Source: Bradyrhizobium iriomotense
GTDB taxonomy: Bacteria > Pseudomonadota > Alphaproteobacteria > Rhizobiales > Xanthobacteraceae
NCBI RefSeq assembly: GCF_030160715.1
Contig: NZ_BSOW01000013.1
Coordinates: 62,001 to 126,000 of the forward strand
Direction: 5' to 3'
DNA length: 64,000 bases
Positions 53,801-61,881 of this stretch are shown piece after piece. Numbering within the stretch: the first letter of the stretch is position 1; each line of letters begins with the position of its first letter. The notes below the pieces were generated by a model that worked only from the letters and a program-made list of their open reading frames with translations, was not told the DNA's origin and made no database searches. A program made the translations under genes and the position numbers.

Positions 53801-54424
53801 ATGAGCACGCTGCGTCTGGATGATCTCAAGCAATACTCGGACACGCTGCGCACCCGTCACGGGGGCGTGTTGACCGTGCGCTTCGTCGAGCCGCGCGACA
53901 CCGACGAGCTCCAGCACTATTTCCGCTCGCTGTCGTCCCGCTCCCGCTACAACCGCTTCTTCGGCGCGCTGAGCGAGCTGCCGAAAGCGCTGCTGCACGA
54001 CTTCACCCATGTCGGCGAGCGTGAGCGCTTCAGCGTGATCGCGACCATGATGGTCGATGGTTTCGAGACCATCGTCGGCGAAGCGCGCTATGCCTTCCAC
54101 GCCGAGACCTCGACTTTCGAATTCGGTTTGTCGGTCGACGACCGCTGGCAGGGCCATGGCATCGGCACGGCGCTGCTCAGAAATCTCGAATGTCGCGCGG
54201 CCGCCTTTGGCGCCGAGCATATCTTCGGCGACACGCTGCGTTCCAACGACGTAATGATCTCGCTCGCCCGCAAATCCGGCTTCGCCTTCATCAATCATCC
54301 GGATGATTGGAAGCTGGTGCGGTTCGACAAGGAGATCGCGGTCGAGCCAAAGGATATTCCCTGCGCAAGCTGGCGTCTCGCTGCCCTTTCCCGTCAGGCC
54401 GAAAGTCCCTCAGCCACGGCCTGA
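53801..54424 (+). CDS. GNAT-family N-acetyltransferase
   Basis: A 207-residue acetyltransferase with the GNAT core at about 85-170: 'AFHAETSTFEFGLSVDDRWQ' and the acetyl-CoA loop 'GHGIGTALLRNLECRAAAFG' (consensus Q/RxxGxG/A), then 'NDVMISLARKSGFAF'. The N-terminus 'YFRSLSSRSRYNRFFGALS' matches GNAT proteins that follow acetyl-CoA synthetase or pat-type domains. The substrate is unknown. It forms a probable operon with the DUF1127 gene and ends at a strong terminator. Confidence 0.85.
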   Translation: MSTLRLDDLKQYSDTLRTRHGGVLTVRFVEPRDTDELQHYFRSLSSRSRYNRFFGALSELPKALLHDFTHVGERERFSVIATMMVDGFETIVGEARYAFHAETSTFEFGLSVDDRWQGHGIGTALLRNLECRAAAFGAEHIFGDTLRSNDVMISLARKSGFAFINHPDDWKLVRFDKEIAVEPKDIPCASWRLAALSRQAESPSATA

Positions 54425-54435
54425 CCGTACTCGAA

Positions 54436-54472
54436 GCCCGGTTCTGGCGAGTCAGAACCGGGCCATTTTTTT
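54436..54472 (+). terminator. Rho-independent terminator
   Basis: A perfect 11-bp stem GCCCGGTTCTG / CAGAACCGGGC with a 6-base loop (GCGAGT), then a T7 run at 54466-54472, 12 bases after the GNAT stop. The convergent SDR gene ends at 54477, so the A-side could also help end that transcript. Confidence 0.93.
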
Positions 54473-54476
54473 GTGC

Positions 54477-55319
54477 TCACGCAGCATCGTCATTGGTGAA
54501 GTCGGTCGAGGTCGCGACCGCACGCCATTCCGCAAGCTCCTTCGCGACGAACGCGTTCTTCGCTTCGATCCGCTCTACCGTGTCGCTGCCGAGCGGCAGC
54601 CGCAGCGGCGGCGTCTCCGCATTGACCAGTCTGATGAAGGCCTGGGCCAGCTTGCGCGGGTCGCCGCGCTGGCCGTGGTTGGCGTCAGCGGCGTGGGCGC
54701 GGGTCTTGCCGACGCTCTCATGATAGTCGTCGATCTGCTGCGCAGTGCGCGACAGCGAGGTCTCGTCGAGGAAGTCGGTGCGGAAGAAGCCCGGCTCGAC
54801 CACCGTCACCTTGATGCCGAGCGGCGCCACTTCAGCCGCTAGCGCTTCGCTGACGCCTTCGACCGCAAATTTGGTCGCACCATAGACGCCCCAGCCGGGA
54901 TAGCCGGTGTAGCCGCCGACCGACGAGATGTTGATGATGTGGCCGGCGCGCTGGCGGCGCATGTGCGGCAGCACGGCGCGGGTGACGCCGAGCAGGCCGA
55001 ACACGTTCGTGGCGAACAGTTTTTGCGTCTCAGCGCCGCTTGCCTCCTCGATCGCGCCCAACAGGCCGTAGCCGGCATTGTTGACGAGGATGTCGATGCG
55101 CCCGAACTTCATCACCGCCTGGCCTGCCGCCTCATGGGCCTCGGCCTCGCTGGTGACATCGAGGCGGGTCGCGAGCAGCCGCTCGTGCCGACCCAGCCGC
55201 GCGGTAACGGTTGAGGGATCGCGCGCTGTCGCGACCACGGCATCGCCGGCCTTGAGTGCCGCCTCGGCGATCAACGCGCCGAAGCCCCGGGAAGCTCCTG
55301 TGATGAACCAGACACGCAT
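54477..55319 (-). CDS. Short-chain dehydrogenase/reductase
   Basis: A 280-residue classical SDR: cofactor motif 'WFITGASRGFGALIAEAALK' (TGxxxGxG), 'ILVNNAGYGLLGAIEE' (NNAG), catalytic Ser in 'GHIINISSVGGYTGYPGWGV' and 'YGATKFAVEG' (YxxxK). The N-terminal position of Arg/Ala after the first strand fits NADP(H). The C-terminus is long (about 40 residues beyond the core). The ATG at 55319 follows GGAAAGGG. It is divergent from a LysR regulator at 55441, its likely controller. Confidence 0.9.
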   Translation of the reverse strand: MRVWFITGASRGFGALIAEAALKAGDAVVATARDPSTVTARLGRHERLLATRLDVTSEAEAHEAAGQAVMKFGRIDILVNNAGYGLLGAIEEASGAETQKLFATNVFGLLGVTRAVLPHMRRQRAGHIINISSVGGYTGYPGWGVYGATKFAVEGVSEALAAEVAPLGIKVTVVEPGFFRTDFLDETSLSRTAQQIDDYHESVGKTRAHAADANHGQRGDPRKLAQAFIRLVNAETPPLRLPLGSDTVERIEAKNAFVAKELAEWRAVATSTDFTNDDAA

Positions 55320-55440
55320 GATGTTGCCCTTTCCATATGGGCCCGGCGATGTGCCGAAGCCGATGGGCAAAGGTGTAGCGGCTCGCCATAGCTGAGATAA
55401 TCCGCTATATACTCCGTAGGCTCTTGATAAAAATTCATCA

Positions 55441-56331
55441 ATGCGGATCGACCCGTCCGACCTTGCGACCTTCCTCGCCATCGCCCGCCACCGCAGTTTT
55501 CGCGCGGCCGCGACCGAGCTCGGCGTCACGCCCTCGGCACTGTCCCATGGCCTGCGCACGATCGAGGAACGGCTGGGCCTGCGGCTCGTCAACCGCACCA
55601 CCCGCAGCGTGGCGCTCACCGAAGCGGGCGAGCTTCTGTTCGCCCGCATCACGCCGGCCTTCCGCGACATCGACGATGCGCTCGAGGATCTCAACAATTT
55701 CCGCGGCAAGCCCGCCGGCACGCTGCGCTTCACCGCCGCGCGCCAGTCCGCACAGCTGGTGCTGCTGCCGATCGTGACGCGCTTCCTGAAGGAATTCCCT
55801 GATGTCAGCGTCGAGATCGTCCTCAACGATTCCCTGATCGACATGGTCGCGGCCGGCTTCGACGCCGGCGTACGCTTCGGCGAGACCATCGCCGCCGACA
55901 TGATCGCCGTACCGATCGGCCCGCGGCATCGTTTTGCCGTGATCGGCTCGCCCGCCTTCTTTAGGACGCACAAGCCGCCCACCACGCCCCACGACCTGAA
56001 GGGCCTGCCCTGCATCCGCTACCGCTTCACCTCGGGCGCGCTCTATCACTGGGAATTCGAGCGCGGCGGCATCGAGCTCGCCATCGACGTCACGGGGCCG
56101 CTGACCATGAACGACCAGGACCTGATGGTCGATGCCGCGCTCGATGGTGTCGGCCTTGCCTACGTCTTCGAGCAGCAGGTCGAAGCTCTGCTGGCAAAGC
56201 GCAAGCTGGTTCGCGTTCTCGCCGATTGGTGCCCGGCCTATCCCGGCTTCTTCCTGTATTACCCAAGCCGCCGCCAATTGCCGGCGGCCTTGCGGGCCTT
56301 TGTCGATTTTGCACGGACGCCAGCCGCGTAG
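55441..56331 (+). CDS. LysR-family regulator
   Basis: A 296-residue regulator with HTH 'ATFLAIARHRSFRAAATELG', 'VTPSALSHGLRTIEERLG', then 'LVNRTTRSVALTEAGELLFA' and an effector domain of the PerR/CrgA-like group ('LPIVTRFLKEFPDVSVEIVL', 'GFDAGVRFGETIAADMIAVP'). The 120-base gap to the divergent SDR gene should hold its operator; the AT-rich stretch at 55390-55430 is a candidate. The start codon has no clear ribosome site. Confidence 0.88.
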   Translation: MRIDPSDLATFLAIARHRSFRAAATELGVTPSALSHGLRTIEERLGLRLVNRTTRSVALTEAGELLFARITPAFRDIDDALEDLNNFRGKPAGTLRFTAARQSAQLVLLPIVTRFLKEFPDVSVEIVLNDSLIDMVAAGFDAGVRFGETIAADMIAVPIGPRHRFAVIGSPAFFRTHKPPTTPHDLKGLPCIRYRFTSGALYHWEFERGGIELAIDVTGPLTMNDQDLMVDAALDGVGLAYVFEQQVEALLAKRKLVRVLADWCPAYPGFFLYYPSRRQLPAALRAFVDFARTPAA

Positions 56332-56369
56332 CCGGATTTCGCTTCACTCCACTCGGGCTACGACCAATG

Positions 56370-57200
56370 CTATTTGCCGGTAAACACCGGCTTGCGCTTC
56401 TCGATGAATGCCTGCACCGCCTCCTTGTGATCGGCCGTCGTGGTCAGCCGGATCAGCCGTCCGGCCTCATGGTCGCGGGCGGTCTCGAAATCGAACAGCA
56501 GGGCTTCGTCGAGATTGTCCTTCATGTAGCGCAATGCCAGCCGCGGGCCCTCGGCGAGCGACTTGGCCAGCGCGAAGGCCTCCTCCTGCAATTTGTCGTC
56601 CGGCACCACGCGATTGACGAGGCCGATCGCCTCGCAGCGCGCAGCATCGACCTTGTCGCCCGTGAGCATCAATTCGCGCGCCCGCGCAGTGCCGACGAGA
56701 CGCGTGAGTAGCCAGGCGATGCCGTAATCGCCGCTGAGCGCGATGCGGGCATAGCCGGTGGCGACGAAGGCCGATTGCGCGGCGATGCGGATGTCGCAGG
56801 CCATGGCGATCGCGAGCCCCGCGCCGACCGCAGGGCCCGGCAGCGCCGCGATCGTCGGCTTGCGCACCGAGACCAGCGCGCCGGTGAGGAGCCGCTGCCG
56901 CTCCTGCAAATCGGCGACCCGGTCGTCAAAGGACATTTCGAGCTTGGCCTTGTCGCGATGCGCGCCCATGCCCTTGACGTTGCCGCCGGCGCAGAAGGCA
57001 TCGCCGGTGCCGGTGAACAGCAACGTGCCAACATTGGGGTCCTCGCCGCAGGTCCGGATCATGGTGCGCAGCGCCGGCGTCAGCACGTCCGATAGCGAAT
57101 TGCGCGCCTCGGGCCGGTTCAGCGTGATCACCGCGACGCGGTCGCGAATGACGCAGAGGAGTTCGTCGGTGCCGGTGTCGATGATGGTTTCGGTGGTCAT
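56370..57200 (-). CDS. Enoyl-CoA hydratase/isomerase family protein
   Basis: A 276-residue crotonase-fold enzyme: 'VAVITLNRPEARNSLSDVLT', 'FTGTGDAFCAGGNVKGMGAH' (first oxyanion-hole strand) and 'ALPGPAVGAGLAIAMACDIR' (second oxyanion Gly). The catalytic Glu expected after 'GYGIAW' in hydratases is replaced by an 'LSGDYGIAWLLTRLVG' segment with Asp, so isomerase or another crotonase activity is possible. It lies near other fatty-acid genes but is separated by a repeat. The ATG at 57200 follows GAGAGGGAG. Confidence 0.88.
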   Translation of the reverse strand: MTTETIIDTGTDELLCVIRDRVAVITLNRPEARNSLSDVLTPALRTMIRTCGEDPNVGTLLFTGTGDAFCAGGNVKGMGAHRDKAKLEMSFDDRVADLQERQRLLTGALVSVRKPTIAALPGPAVGAGLAIAMACDIRIAAQSAFVATGYARIALSGDYGIAWLLTRLVGTARARELMLTGDKVDAARCEAIGLVNRVVPDDKLQEEAFALAKSLAEGPRLALRYMKDNLDEALLFDFETARDHEAGRLIRLTTTADHKEAVQAFIEKRKPVFTGK

Positions 57201-57218
57201 TGTGCTCCCTCTCTCCCA

Positions 57219-57302
57219 TCATTGCGAGCGAAGCGAAGCAATCCAGGAATGTTTCCGCGGATGCAGACTGGATTGCTTCGTCGCTTCGCTCCTTGCAATG
57301 AC
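57219..57302. repeat. TCATTGCGAG-type palindromic repeat
   Basis: An 84-base element starting TCATTGCGAGCGAAGCGAAG and ending CTTCGCTCCTTGCAATGAC, with an inner inverted pair GCAATCCAG / CTGGATTGC. A second copy is at 61785-61870. Located between the enoyl-CoA hydratase and SDR genes. Confidence 0.85.
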
Positions 57303-57323
57303 GGTTGTTGTGACGTTATCGGT

Positions 57324-58025
57324 TCAAAACTTCTCCACCCAGGGCCGCAGCTCCATTTCCCAGGCCCAGGCGCTGCGCGGCTGTTGCAGGACGTTCCAAT
57401 AGCTTGCGGCGATCGCATCGGGATCGAGCATCGAATCCGGTCCGTCCGGTGCTTCCGCGCGCGCTGCGCTGCGGATGCCGCCGTCAATGACGAAATGGGC
57501 AACGTGAATGCCCTGCGGCGCGAGCTCGCGCGCCATGCTCTGCGCAAGCCCGCGCAGCGCGAACTTGCCCATCGCAAATGGCGCCGATTGCGCATAGCCC
57601 TTCACGCTCGCCGATGCGCCCGTGAACAGGATCGCGCCGTGCTTGTTGGGCAGCATGCGTTTCGCCGCCTCCTGCGCCACCAGGAAACCGCCAAAGGCGC
57701 TGACCGTGATCGACTGCGCGACATCGGCTGCGACGAGCTCGACAAAGGGTCCGCGCGTGCGGCCGCTGGCATTGTAGACCACGACGTCTGGCGTACCGAT
57801 CTCGCGCTCGACGAGGCCGAACAGACGCTCAACCTCCTCCGGCTTGGTTGCGTCGCAGGCATAGGCCTTCGCGCCCGTCTCGCCGCAGAGCGCGCCGAGC
57901 TTTTCGATCTTTCGCGCGGCGAGCGCCACGCGCAGGCCCTGGGCGGACAACAGCCGTGCCAGCGAGGCGCTCAGGCCTTCGCCGGCACCGACGATGAGCG
58001 CGATATTGTATTTCGGATGTTCCAT
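57324..58025 (-). CDS. SDR-family protein with Phe at the usual catalytic Tyr
   Basis: A 233-residue SDR: cofactor motif 'ALIVGAGEGLSASLARLLSA' (GxxxGxS variation), 'VVYNASGRTRGPFVELVAAD' (NASG in place of NNAG), Ser in 'ILFTGASASVKGYAQ' and 'SAPFAMGKFALRGLAQSMAR'. At the Tyr-x-x-x-Lys position the sequence reads Phe-Ala-Met-Gly-Lys, so the catalytic Tyr is missing while Lys remains. Activity may be changed, or the protein may act by binding only. The ATG at 58025 follows AAGGATCG. No operon partner on the same strand; divergent from the acyl-CoA dehydrogenase gene. Confidence 0.85.
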   Translation of the reverse strand: MEHPKYNIALIVGAGEGLSASLARLLSAQGLRVALAARKIEKLGALCGETGAKAYACDATKPEEVERLFGLVEREIGTPDVVVYNASGRTRGPFVELVAADVAQSITVSAFGGFLVAQEAAKRMLPNKHGAILFTGASASVKGYAQSAPFAMGKFALRGLAQSMARELAPQGIHVAHFVIDGGIRSAARAEAPDGPDSMLDPDAIAASYWNVLQQPRSAWAWEMELRPWVEKF

Positions 58026-58269
58026 GTTGCGATCCTTTGGGAAGCTGGAACAGCGGATCTATGCATGCTTCGCTTGAACGACCAGCCGCGTCCGCCAAAG
58101 CGGCCGATCACAATTCCGCAGAGCGGTCCGGGCCATCGCCACGCTCATGCCTCCCCGACGATTTGCGGCTTTATCCGCATCCTCGCCTGGAGCATGATCG
58201 ACATCATCCAAAGCGGCAAGCATCAAAGCGGCGGGAAATGCCGCCGGACGGAAACGAAAGAGGTCGATC

Positions 58270-60054
58270 ATGCATAAGCCGGGCACGTCGCAGAAGGGAA
58301 GCGTCGCTGGCGAGCAGCCGGGTCTGCTTGCGCCCGACACCACAGGCATGAATTTCTACCGCGCCGATCCGGCGTTGACGGATCTGTTGCGCATCCATTT
58401 GCCCGATCCGTTGTTCCGTCACATCGAGCCGCATCTCGAACGTCTCGGCGAGCTTGCCGGCGGCACTCTCGACGAATGCGCGCGGCTCGCCGACCGGCAT
58501 ACGCCGGTGCTGCACCAGCGCGACAAGTTCGGCCGCGACGTGCAGTGGATCGAATATCATCCGGCCTATCGCGAGCTGGAGAAGGCTGCGTTCGGCGAGT
58601 TCGGCATTCACGCACTGTCGATCCGCAAGGGCATCATGGGCTGGCCGGACAAGTATCCCGTCGTGGCAAAACACGCCTTCACCTTCCTGTTCAACCAGAC
58701 CGAATTCGGGATGGGCTGCCCGATCAACGTCACCGACGGCTGCGCCAAGCTCCTGGCCAATTTTGGCAGCGAGGCGCTGAAGGCAAAATATCTGGACGGG
58801 CTGACCCAGACCGATATGACCAGGCTGACCCAGGGCGGCCAGTTCATGACCGAAAAGGAGGGCGGCTCGGACGTCGGCACGCTGACCACGCGCGCCGTGC
58901 AGGACGGCGACCATTGGCGGCTCTATGGCGAAAAATGGTTCTGCTCGAATGCCGACGCCAAGGTCGTGATGCTGCTCGCGCGTCCTGAAGGCGCCGGCCC
59001 CGGCACGCGTGGCGTCGGCCTGTTCCTGATGCCGCGCTTCCTTGATGATGGCTCGCAAAACCACTATCGGATCGTGCGGCTGAAGGACAAGCTCGGCACC
59101 CGTTCGATGGCTTCGGGCGAGATCAAGCTCGAAGGAGCAGTCGCCTATGCGGTCGGCAAGCTCGATCGCGGCTTCGTGCAGATGGCAGAGATGGTCAACT
59201 CCTCGCGGCTCTCGAACGGCGTGAAGTCGACAGCGCTGATGCGCCGCGCTTACCACGACGCGATGACGGTCGCGACCAACCGCGTGGTGTTCGGCAAGCG
59301 CATCATCGATTTGCCGCTCGGACGGCGGCAGATGATGAAGATCATGCTGCCGGTCGAGCAGGCGCTGTCGATGAGCTTTTTGACCGCCGACGCGCTCGAC
59401 CGCGCGGAAGCCGGCAGCCAGGATGCCGCGGCGCTCTTGCGCATCCTGACGCCGACGCTGAAATTCCGCGCGACACGTGATGCACGAAAGGTCTGCGGCG
59501 ATGCGCTCGAGATGCGCGGCGGCATCGGTTATATCGAGGAGTTTGCGACCGCGCGCTTGTTGCGCGATGCGCATCTCGGCTCGATCTGGGAGGGCACCGG
59601 CAACATCGTCGCCATCGACGCGCTGACACGCGCCGTCGGCCGCCATGGCGCGGAATCTGCGCTCGCCGCCGACCTGCACGCCCGGCTCGACGACAGCGCA
59701 TCCGTGCCGCAGGCCTGGCGCGATCGCCTGCGCGGGCTCACCGATCGCGCGGTCGGCTTCGCGCGCGAGGTCGCCGATAGCGGCGACAACGAAGCCGATG
59801 CGCGGCGTGCGACGAGCCTGCTCTATCACGTCGCAAGCGCCGTGGCGCTCACATGGGAATCGCACCGCATCCACGAGATGCGCGGCGATGCGCGACGGCT
59901 GCTGTTGTCGCGGCTCGTGATCGATCATCGGGTATCGCCAAGCGATCCGTTCCGGCTCACGGAAAATCAAACCCAGCAAGCAATCGTGTCGTTGCTGCTC
60001 GGCGATCGCGCGGCTGCGATGCCCGAGGTTGGCGAACTGGTCCTGGCGGCGTAG
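58270..60054 (+). CDS. Acyl-CoA dehydrogenase (AidB-like group)
   Basis: A 594-residue flavoenzyme: 'GQFMTEKEGGSDVGTLTTRA' (FAD/substrate loop), 'WFCSNADAKVVMLLARPEG', 'KDKLGTRSMASGEIKLEGAV' and the C-terminal 'RDAHLGSIWEGTGNIVAIDA' with the conserved Glu. The long N-terminus ('YRADPALTDLLRIHLPDPL') is typical of the AidB/DszC-like acyl-CoA dehydrogenases. It would remove two hydrogens from an acyl-CoA, feeding an electron-transfer flavoprotein. GAGG six bases upstream supports the ATG at 58270. The next gene is a zinc alcohol dehydrogenase 76 bases away, after a hairpin. Confidence 0.9.
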   Translation: MHKPGTSQKGSVAGEQPGLLAPDTTGMNFYRADPALTDLLRIHLPDPLFRHIEPHLERLGELAGGTLDECARLADRHTPVLHQRDKFGRDVQWIEYHPAYRELEKAAFGEFGIHALSIRKGIMGWPDKYPVVAKHAFTFLFNQTEFGMGCPINVTDGCAKLLANFGSEALKAKYLDGLTQTDMTRLTQGGQFMTEKEGGSDVGTLTTRAVQDGDHWRLYGEKWFCSNADAKVVMLLARPEGAGPGTRGVGLFLMPRFLDDGSQNHYRIVRLKDKLGTRSMASGEIKLEGAVAYAVGKLDRGFVQMAEMVNSSRLSNGVKSTALMRRAYHDAMTVATNRVVFGKRIIDLPLGRRQMMKIMLPVEQALSMSFLTADALDRAEAGSQDAAALLRILTPTLKFRATRDARKVCGDALEMRGGIGYIEEFATARLLRDAHLGSIWEGTGNIVAIDALTRAVGRHGAESALAADLHARLDDSASVPQAWRDRLRGLTDRAVGFAREVADSGDNEADARRATSLLYHVASAVALTWESHRIHEMRGDARRLLLSRLVIDHRVSPSDPFRLTENQTQQAIVSLLLGDRAAAMPEVGELVLAA

Positions 60055-60061
60055 GCTTGCG

Positions 60062-60090
60062 CGTCACCTCTCCCATAGGGAGAGGTGACG
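60062..60090 (+). promoter_or_regulatory. 13-bp intercistronic hairpin
   Basis: Perfect stem CGTCACCTCTCCC / GGGAGAGGTGACG with a 3-base loop (ATA), seven bases after the acyl-CoA dehydrogenase stop. The centre resembles the CTCCC-type element without its flanks. It may be an attenuator or mRNA-stability element between the two genes. Confidence 0.6.
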
Positions 60091-60130
60091 ACACCGCACC
60101 AACGAAACGACAATAACGAGGAAACAAAAA

Positions 60131-61219
60131 ATGAAGGCCGCTGTCCTCTATGAAGTCAACAAGCCGCTCGTCATCGAGGATATCAGCCTGCCGAAGCCAG
60201 GCCCGCGCGAGGTCCTGATCCGCACCGCGGTCGCCGGTCTCTGCCATTCCGACCTGCACTTCATGGAAGGCCTCTATCCGCATCCGCTGCCCGCGGTGCT
60301 CGGCCATGAATCGGCTGGTGTCGTCGAGCAGGTCGGCTCAGACGTGACCTATGTGAAGCCGGGCGATCACGTCGTCACCTGCCTCTCCGTGTTTTGCGGT
60401 ACGTGCGACAATTGCTCCACAGGGCGCACCGTGCTCTGCACCGACACGACGGTGAAGATGCTGCCGGGTGTCTCCGACCGGATGCAGTGGTCGAAACCGG
60501 AGAAGCTGCACCAGTTCCTCAACCTGTCCTCGTTTGCCGAGCAGATGCTGGTGCACGAGAACGCCATCGTCAAAATCCGCAAGGACATGCCGCTCGAGCT
60601 TGCCGCGCTGATCGGCTGCGGCGTGATCACCGGCTATGGTGCTGTCGTGAATACCGCGAAAGTCCAGGCTGGCGAGACCGTGGCGGTGATCGGCTGCGGC
60701 GGCGTCGGCATGGCCGCGATCAACGGTGCCGAGATCGCCGGCGCCGGCCGCATCATCGCGATCGATACCAACCCGGCAAAGCTCCAGCTCGCAACCAAGC
60801 TCGGCGCGACCGACATCATCAATCCCGCCGATGGCGACGTGGTGAAGCAGGTGCGCGACCTCACCAATGGCGGCGTGCATCATTCCTTCGAGGTGCTCGG
60901 CCGCAAGGAGACCGCCGAGCAGGCGTTCGGCATGCTGGCCTCCGGCGGTACGGCGACGATCGTCGGCATGATCCCGTTCGGACAGAAGATCGAGCTGCAC
61001 GGTTTCGATTTCCTGCGCGAGCGCAAGATCCAGGGCTCGTCGATGGGTTCGAACCATTTCCGCGTCGACATGCCGCGTCTGGTCGAGTTCTATTTGCGCG
61101 GCCGGCTGCACCTGGAGGACTGGATCTCGGCCAAGCTCAAGCTGTCCGAGATCAACGAAGGCTTCGCCAACATGAAAGCCGGCAAGACGCTGCGCAGCGT
61201 GATCATGTTTGACAGGTAG
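60131..61219 (+). CDS. Zinc-dependent alcohol dehydrogenase
   Basis: A 362-residue medium-chain dehydrogenase. Catalytic zinc: Cys in 'VAGLCHSDLHFMEGLY' and His in 'VLGHESAGVVEQVG'. Structural zinc: four Cys in 'VFCGTCDNCSTGRTVLC'. The NAD site is 'VAVIGCGGVGMAAINGAEIA'. The class I/III-type insert 'DRMQWSKPEKLHQFLNLSSF' fits the MDR group that includes Rv-type mycothiol- or NDMA-linked and formaldehyde-dehydrogenase-like enzymes. GAGG upstream of the ATG. It is probably coupled to the acyl-CoA dehydrogenase gene. Confidence 0.9.
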   Translation: MKAAVLYEVNKPLVIEDISLPKPGPREVLIRTAVAGLCHSDLHFMEGLYPHPLPAVLGHESAGVVEQVGSDVTYVKPGDHVVTCLSVFCGTCDNCSTGRTVLCTDTTVKMLPGVSDRMQWSKPEKLHQFLNLSSFAEQMLVHENAIVKIRKDMPLELAALIGCGVITGYGAVVNTAKVQAGETVAVIGCGGVGMAAINGAEIAGAGRIIAIDTNPAKLQLATKLGATDIINPADGDVVKQVRDLTNGGVHHSFEVLGRKETAEQAFGMLASGGTATIVGMIPFGQKIELHGFDFLRERKIQGSSMGSNHFRVDMPRLVEFYLRGRLHLEDWISAKLKLSEINEGFANMKAGKTLRSVIMFDR

Positions 61220-61243
61220 CTCCGGTGCCGCCCACAGCTCAAG

Positions 61244-61344
61244 CGTCATCGCCCGCGAAGGCGGGCGATCCAGTACGCCGCGGCAGAGCGAGGGACGTCA
61301 AGCGTCTCTGGAATACTGGATGCCCCGCTTTCGCGGGGCATGAC
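61244..61344. repeat. CGTCATCGCCCG-type palindromic repeat
   Basis: A 101-base element starting CGTCATCGCCCGCGAAGGCG and ending CCCGCTTTCGCGGGGCATGAC; the inner parts 'GCGATCCAGTACGCCGCGG' and 'CTCTGGAATACTGGATGCC' recur in the copy at 63453-63549. Located between convergent adh and NTF2-like genes. Confidence 0.85.
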
Positions 61345-61373
61345 TGCGGAGGGGGCGTCGATATGTGCTTTCC

Positions 61374-61727
61374 TCACCGCGACACGTGGGCCGACACGGC
61401 GAGCCATTTGCCGTTCTGCCTGGCCCAGCAATCGGTATAGCGGCCGGTGCCCTGCTGGCCGTCCGCCGTCGTGTAGCTGGTCGCGGCGTGGATGATGGCG
61501 AAGTCGCCCATGATGCGGATCACGACGTCGTATTCCCTCAAGTTCCGGATCGCGATCGGCTGCGCCGTCTGCTTCAGGAAGCCGGCGCGGTCGACCAGCG
61601 TCTTGTCGGGATTGGAGCAGTAGAATTCGGGCGCGAGAATCTCGTCGAAGCGCTTGACGTCGCAGTTTTGCACGGACGCGACATAGTCGCGGTTGAGCGC
61701 CGTGAGCTCTTCCATATCCTTGTTCAT
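61374..61727 (-). CDS. NTF2-like (SnoaL/DUF4440) protein
   Basis: A 117-residue protein of the NTF2-like fold: 'ELTALNRDYVASVQNCDVKR', 'FDEILAPEFYCSNPDKTLVD', 'VVIRIMGDFAIIHAATSYTT' and 'GRYTDCWARQNGKWLAVSAH'. Such small alpha/beta cones act as isomerases, hydrolases or scaffolds. I chose the ATG at 61727 for GGGAGAG just upstream; an earlier frame start at 61790 is in repeat-flank DNA. No partner on the same strand. Confidence 0.8.
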   Translation of the reverse strand: MNKDMEELTALNRDYVASVQNCDVKRFDEILAPEFYCSNPDKTLVDRAGFLKQTAQPIAIRNLREYDVVIRIMGDFAIIHAATSYTTADGQQGTGRYTDCWARQNGKWLAVSAHVSR

Positions 61728-61784
61728 GGCCTCTCTCCCTACAGTCATCCGAGGCGGCCAGCAGGGCCGGAGCCGATATTTGCT

Positions 61785-61870
61785 CGTCATTGCGAGGAGC
61801 GGAGCGACGAAGCAATCCAGACTGTCACCGCGAAAATATTCTGGATTGCTTGGCTACGCTCGCAATGACG
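61785..61870. repeat. TCATTGCGAG-type palindromic repeat
   Basis: An 86-base second copy of the element at 57219-57302: starts CGTCATTGCGAGGAGCGGAG, ends GCTACGCTCGCAATGACG, with inner AGCAATCCAG / CTGGATTGCTT. Located between the NTF2-like and amidase genes. Confidence 0.85.
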
Positions 61871-61881
61871 ACGTTGCAACG

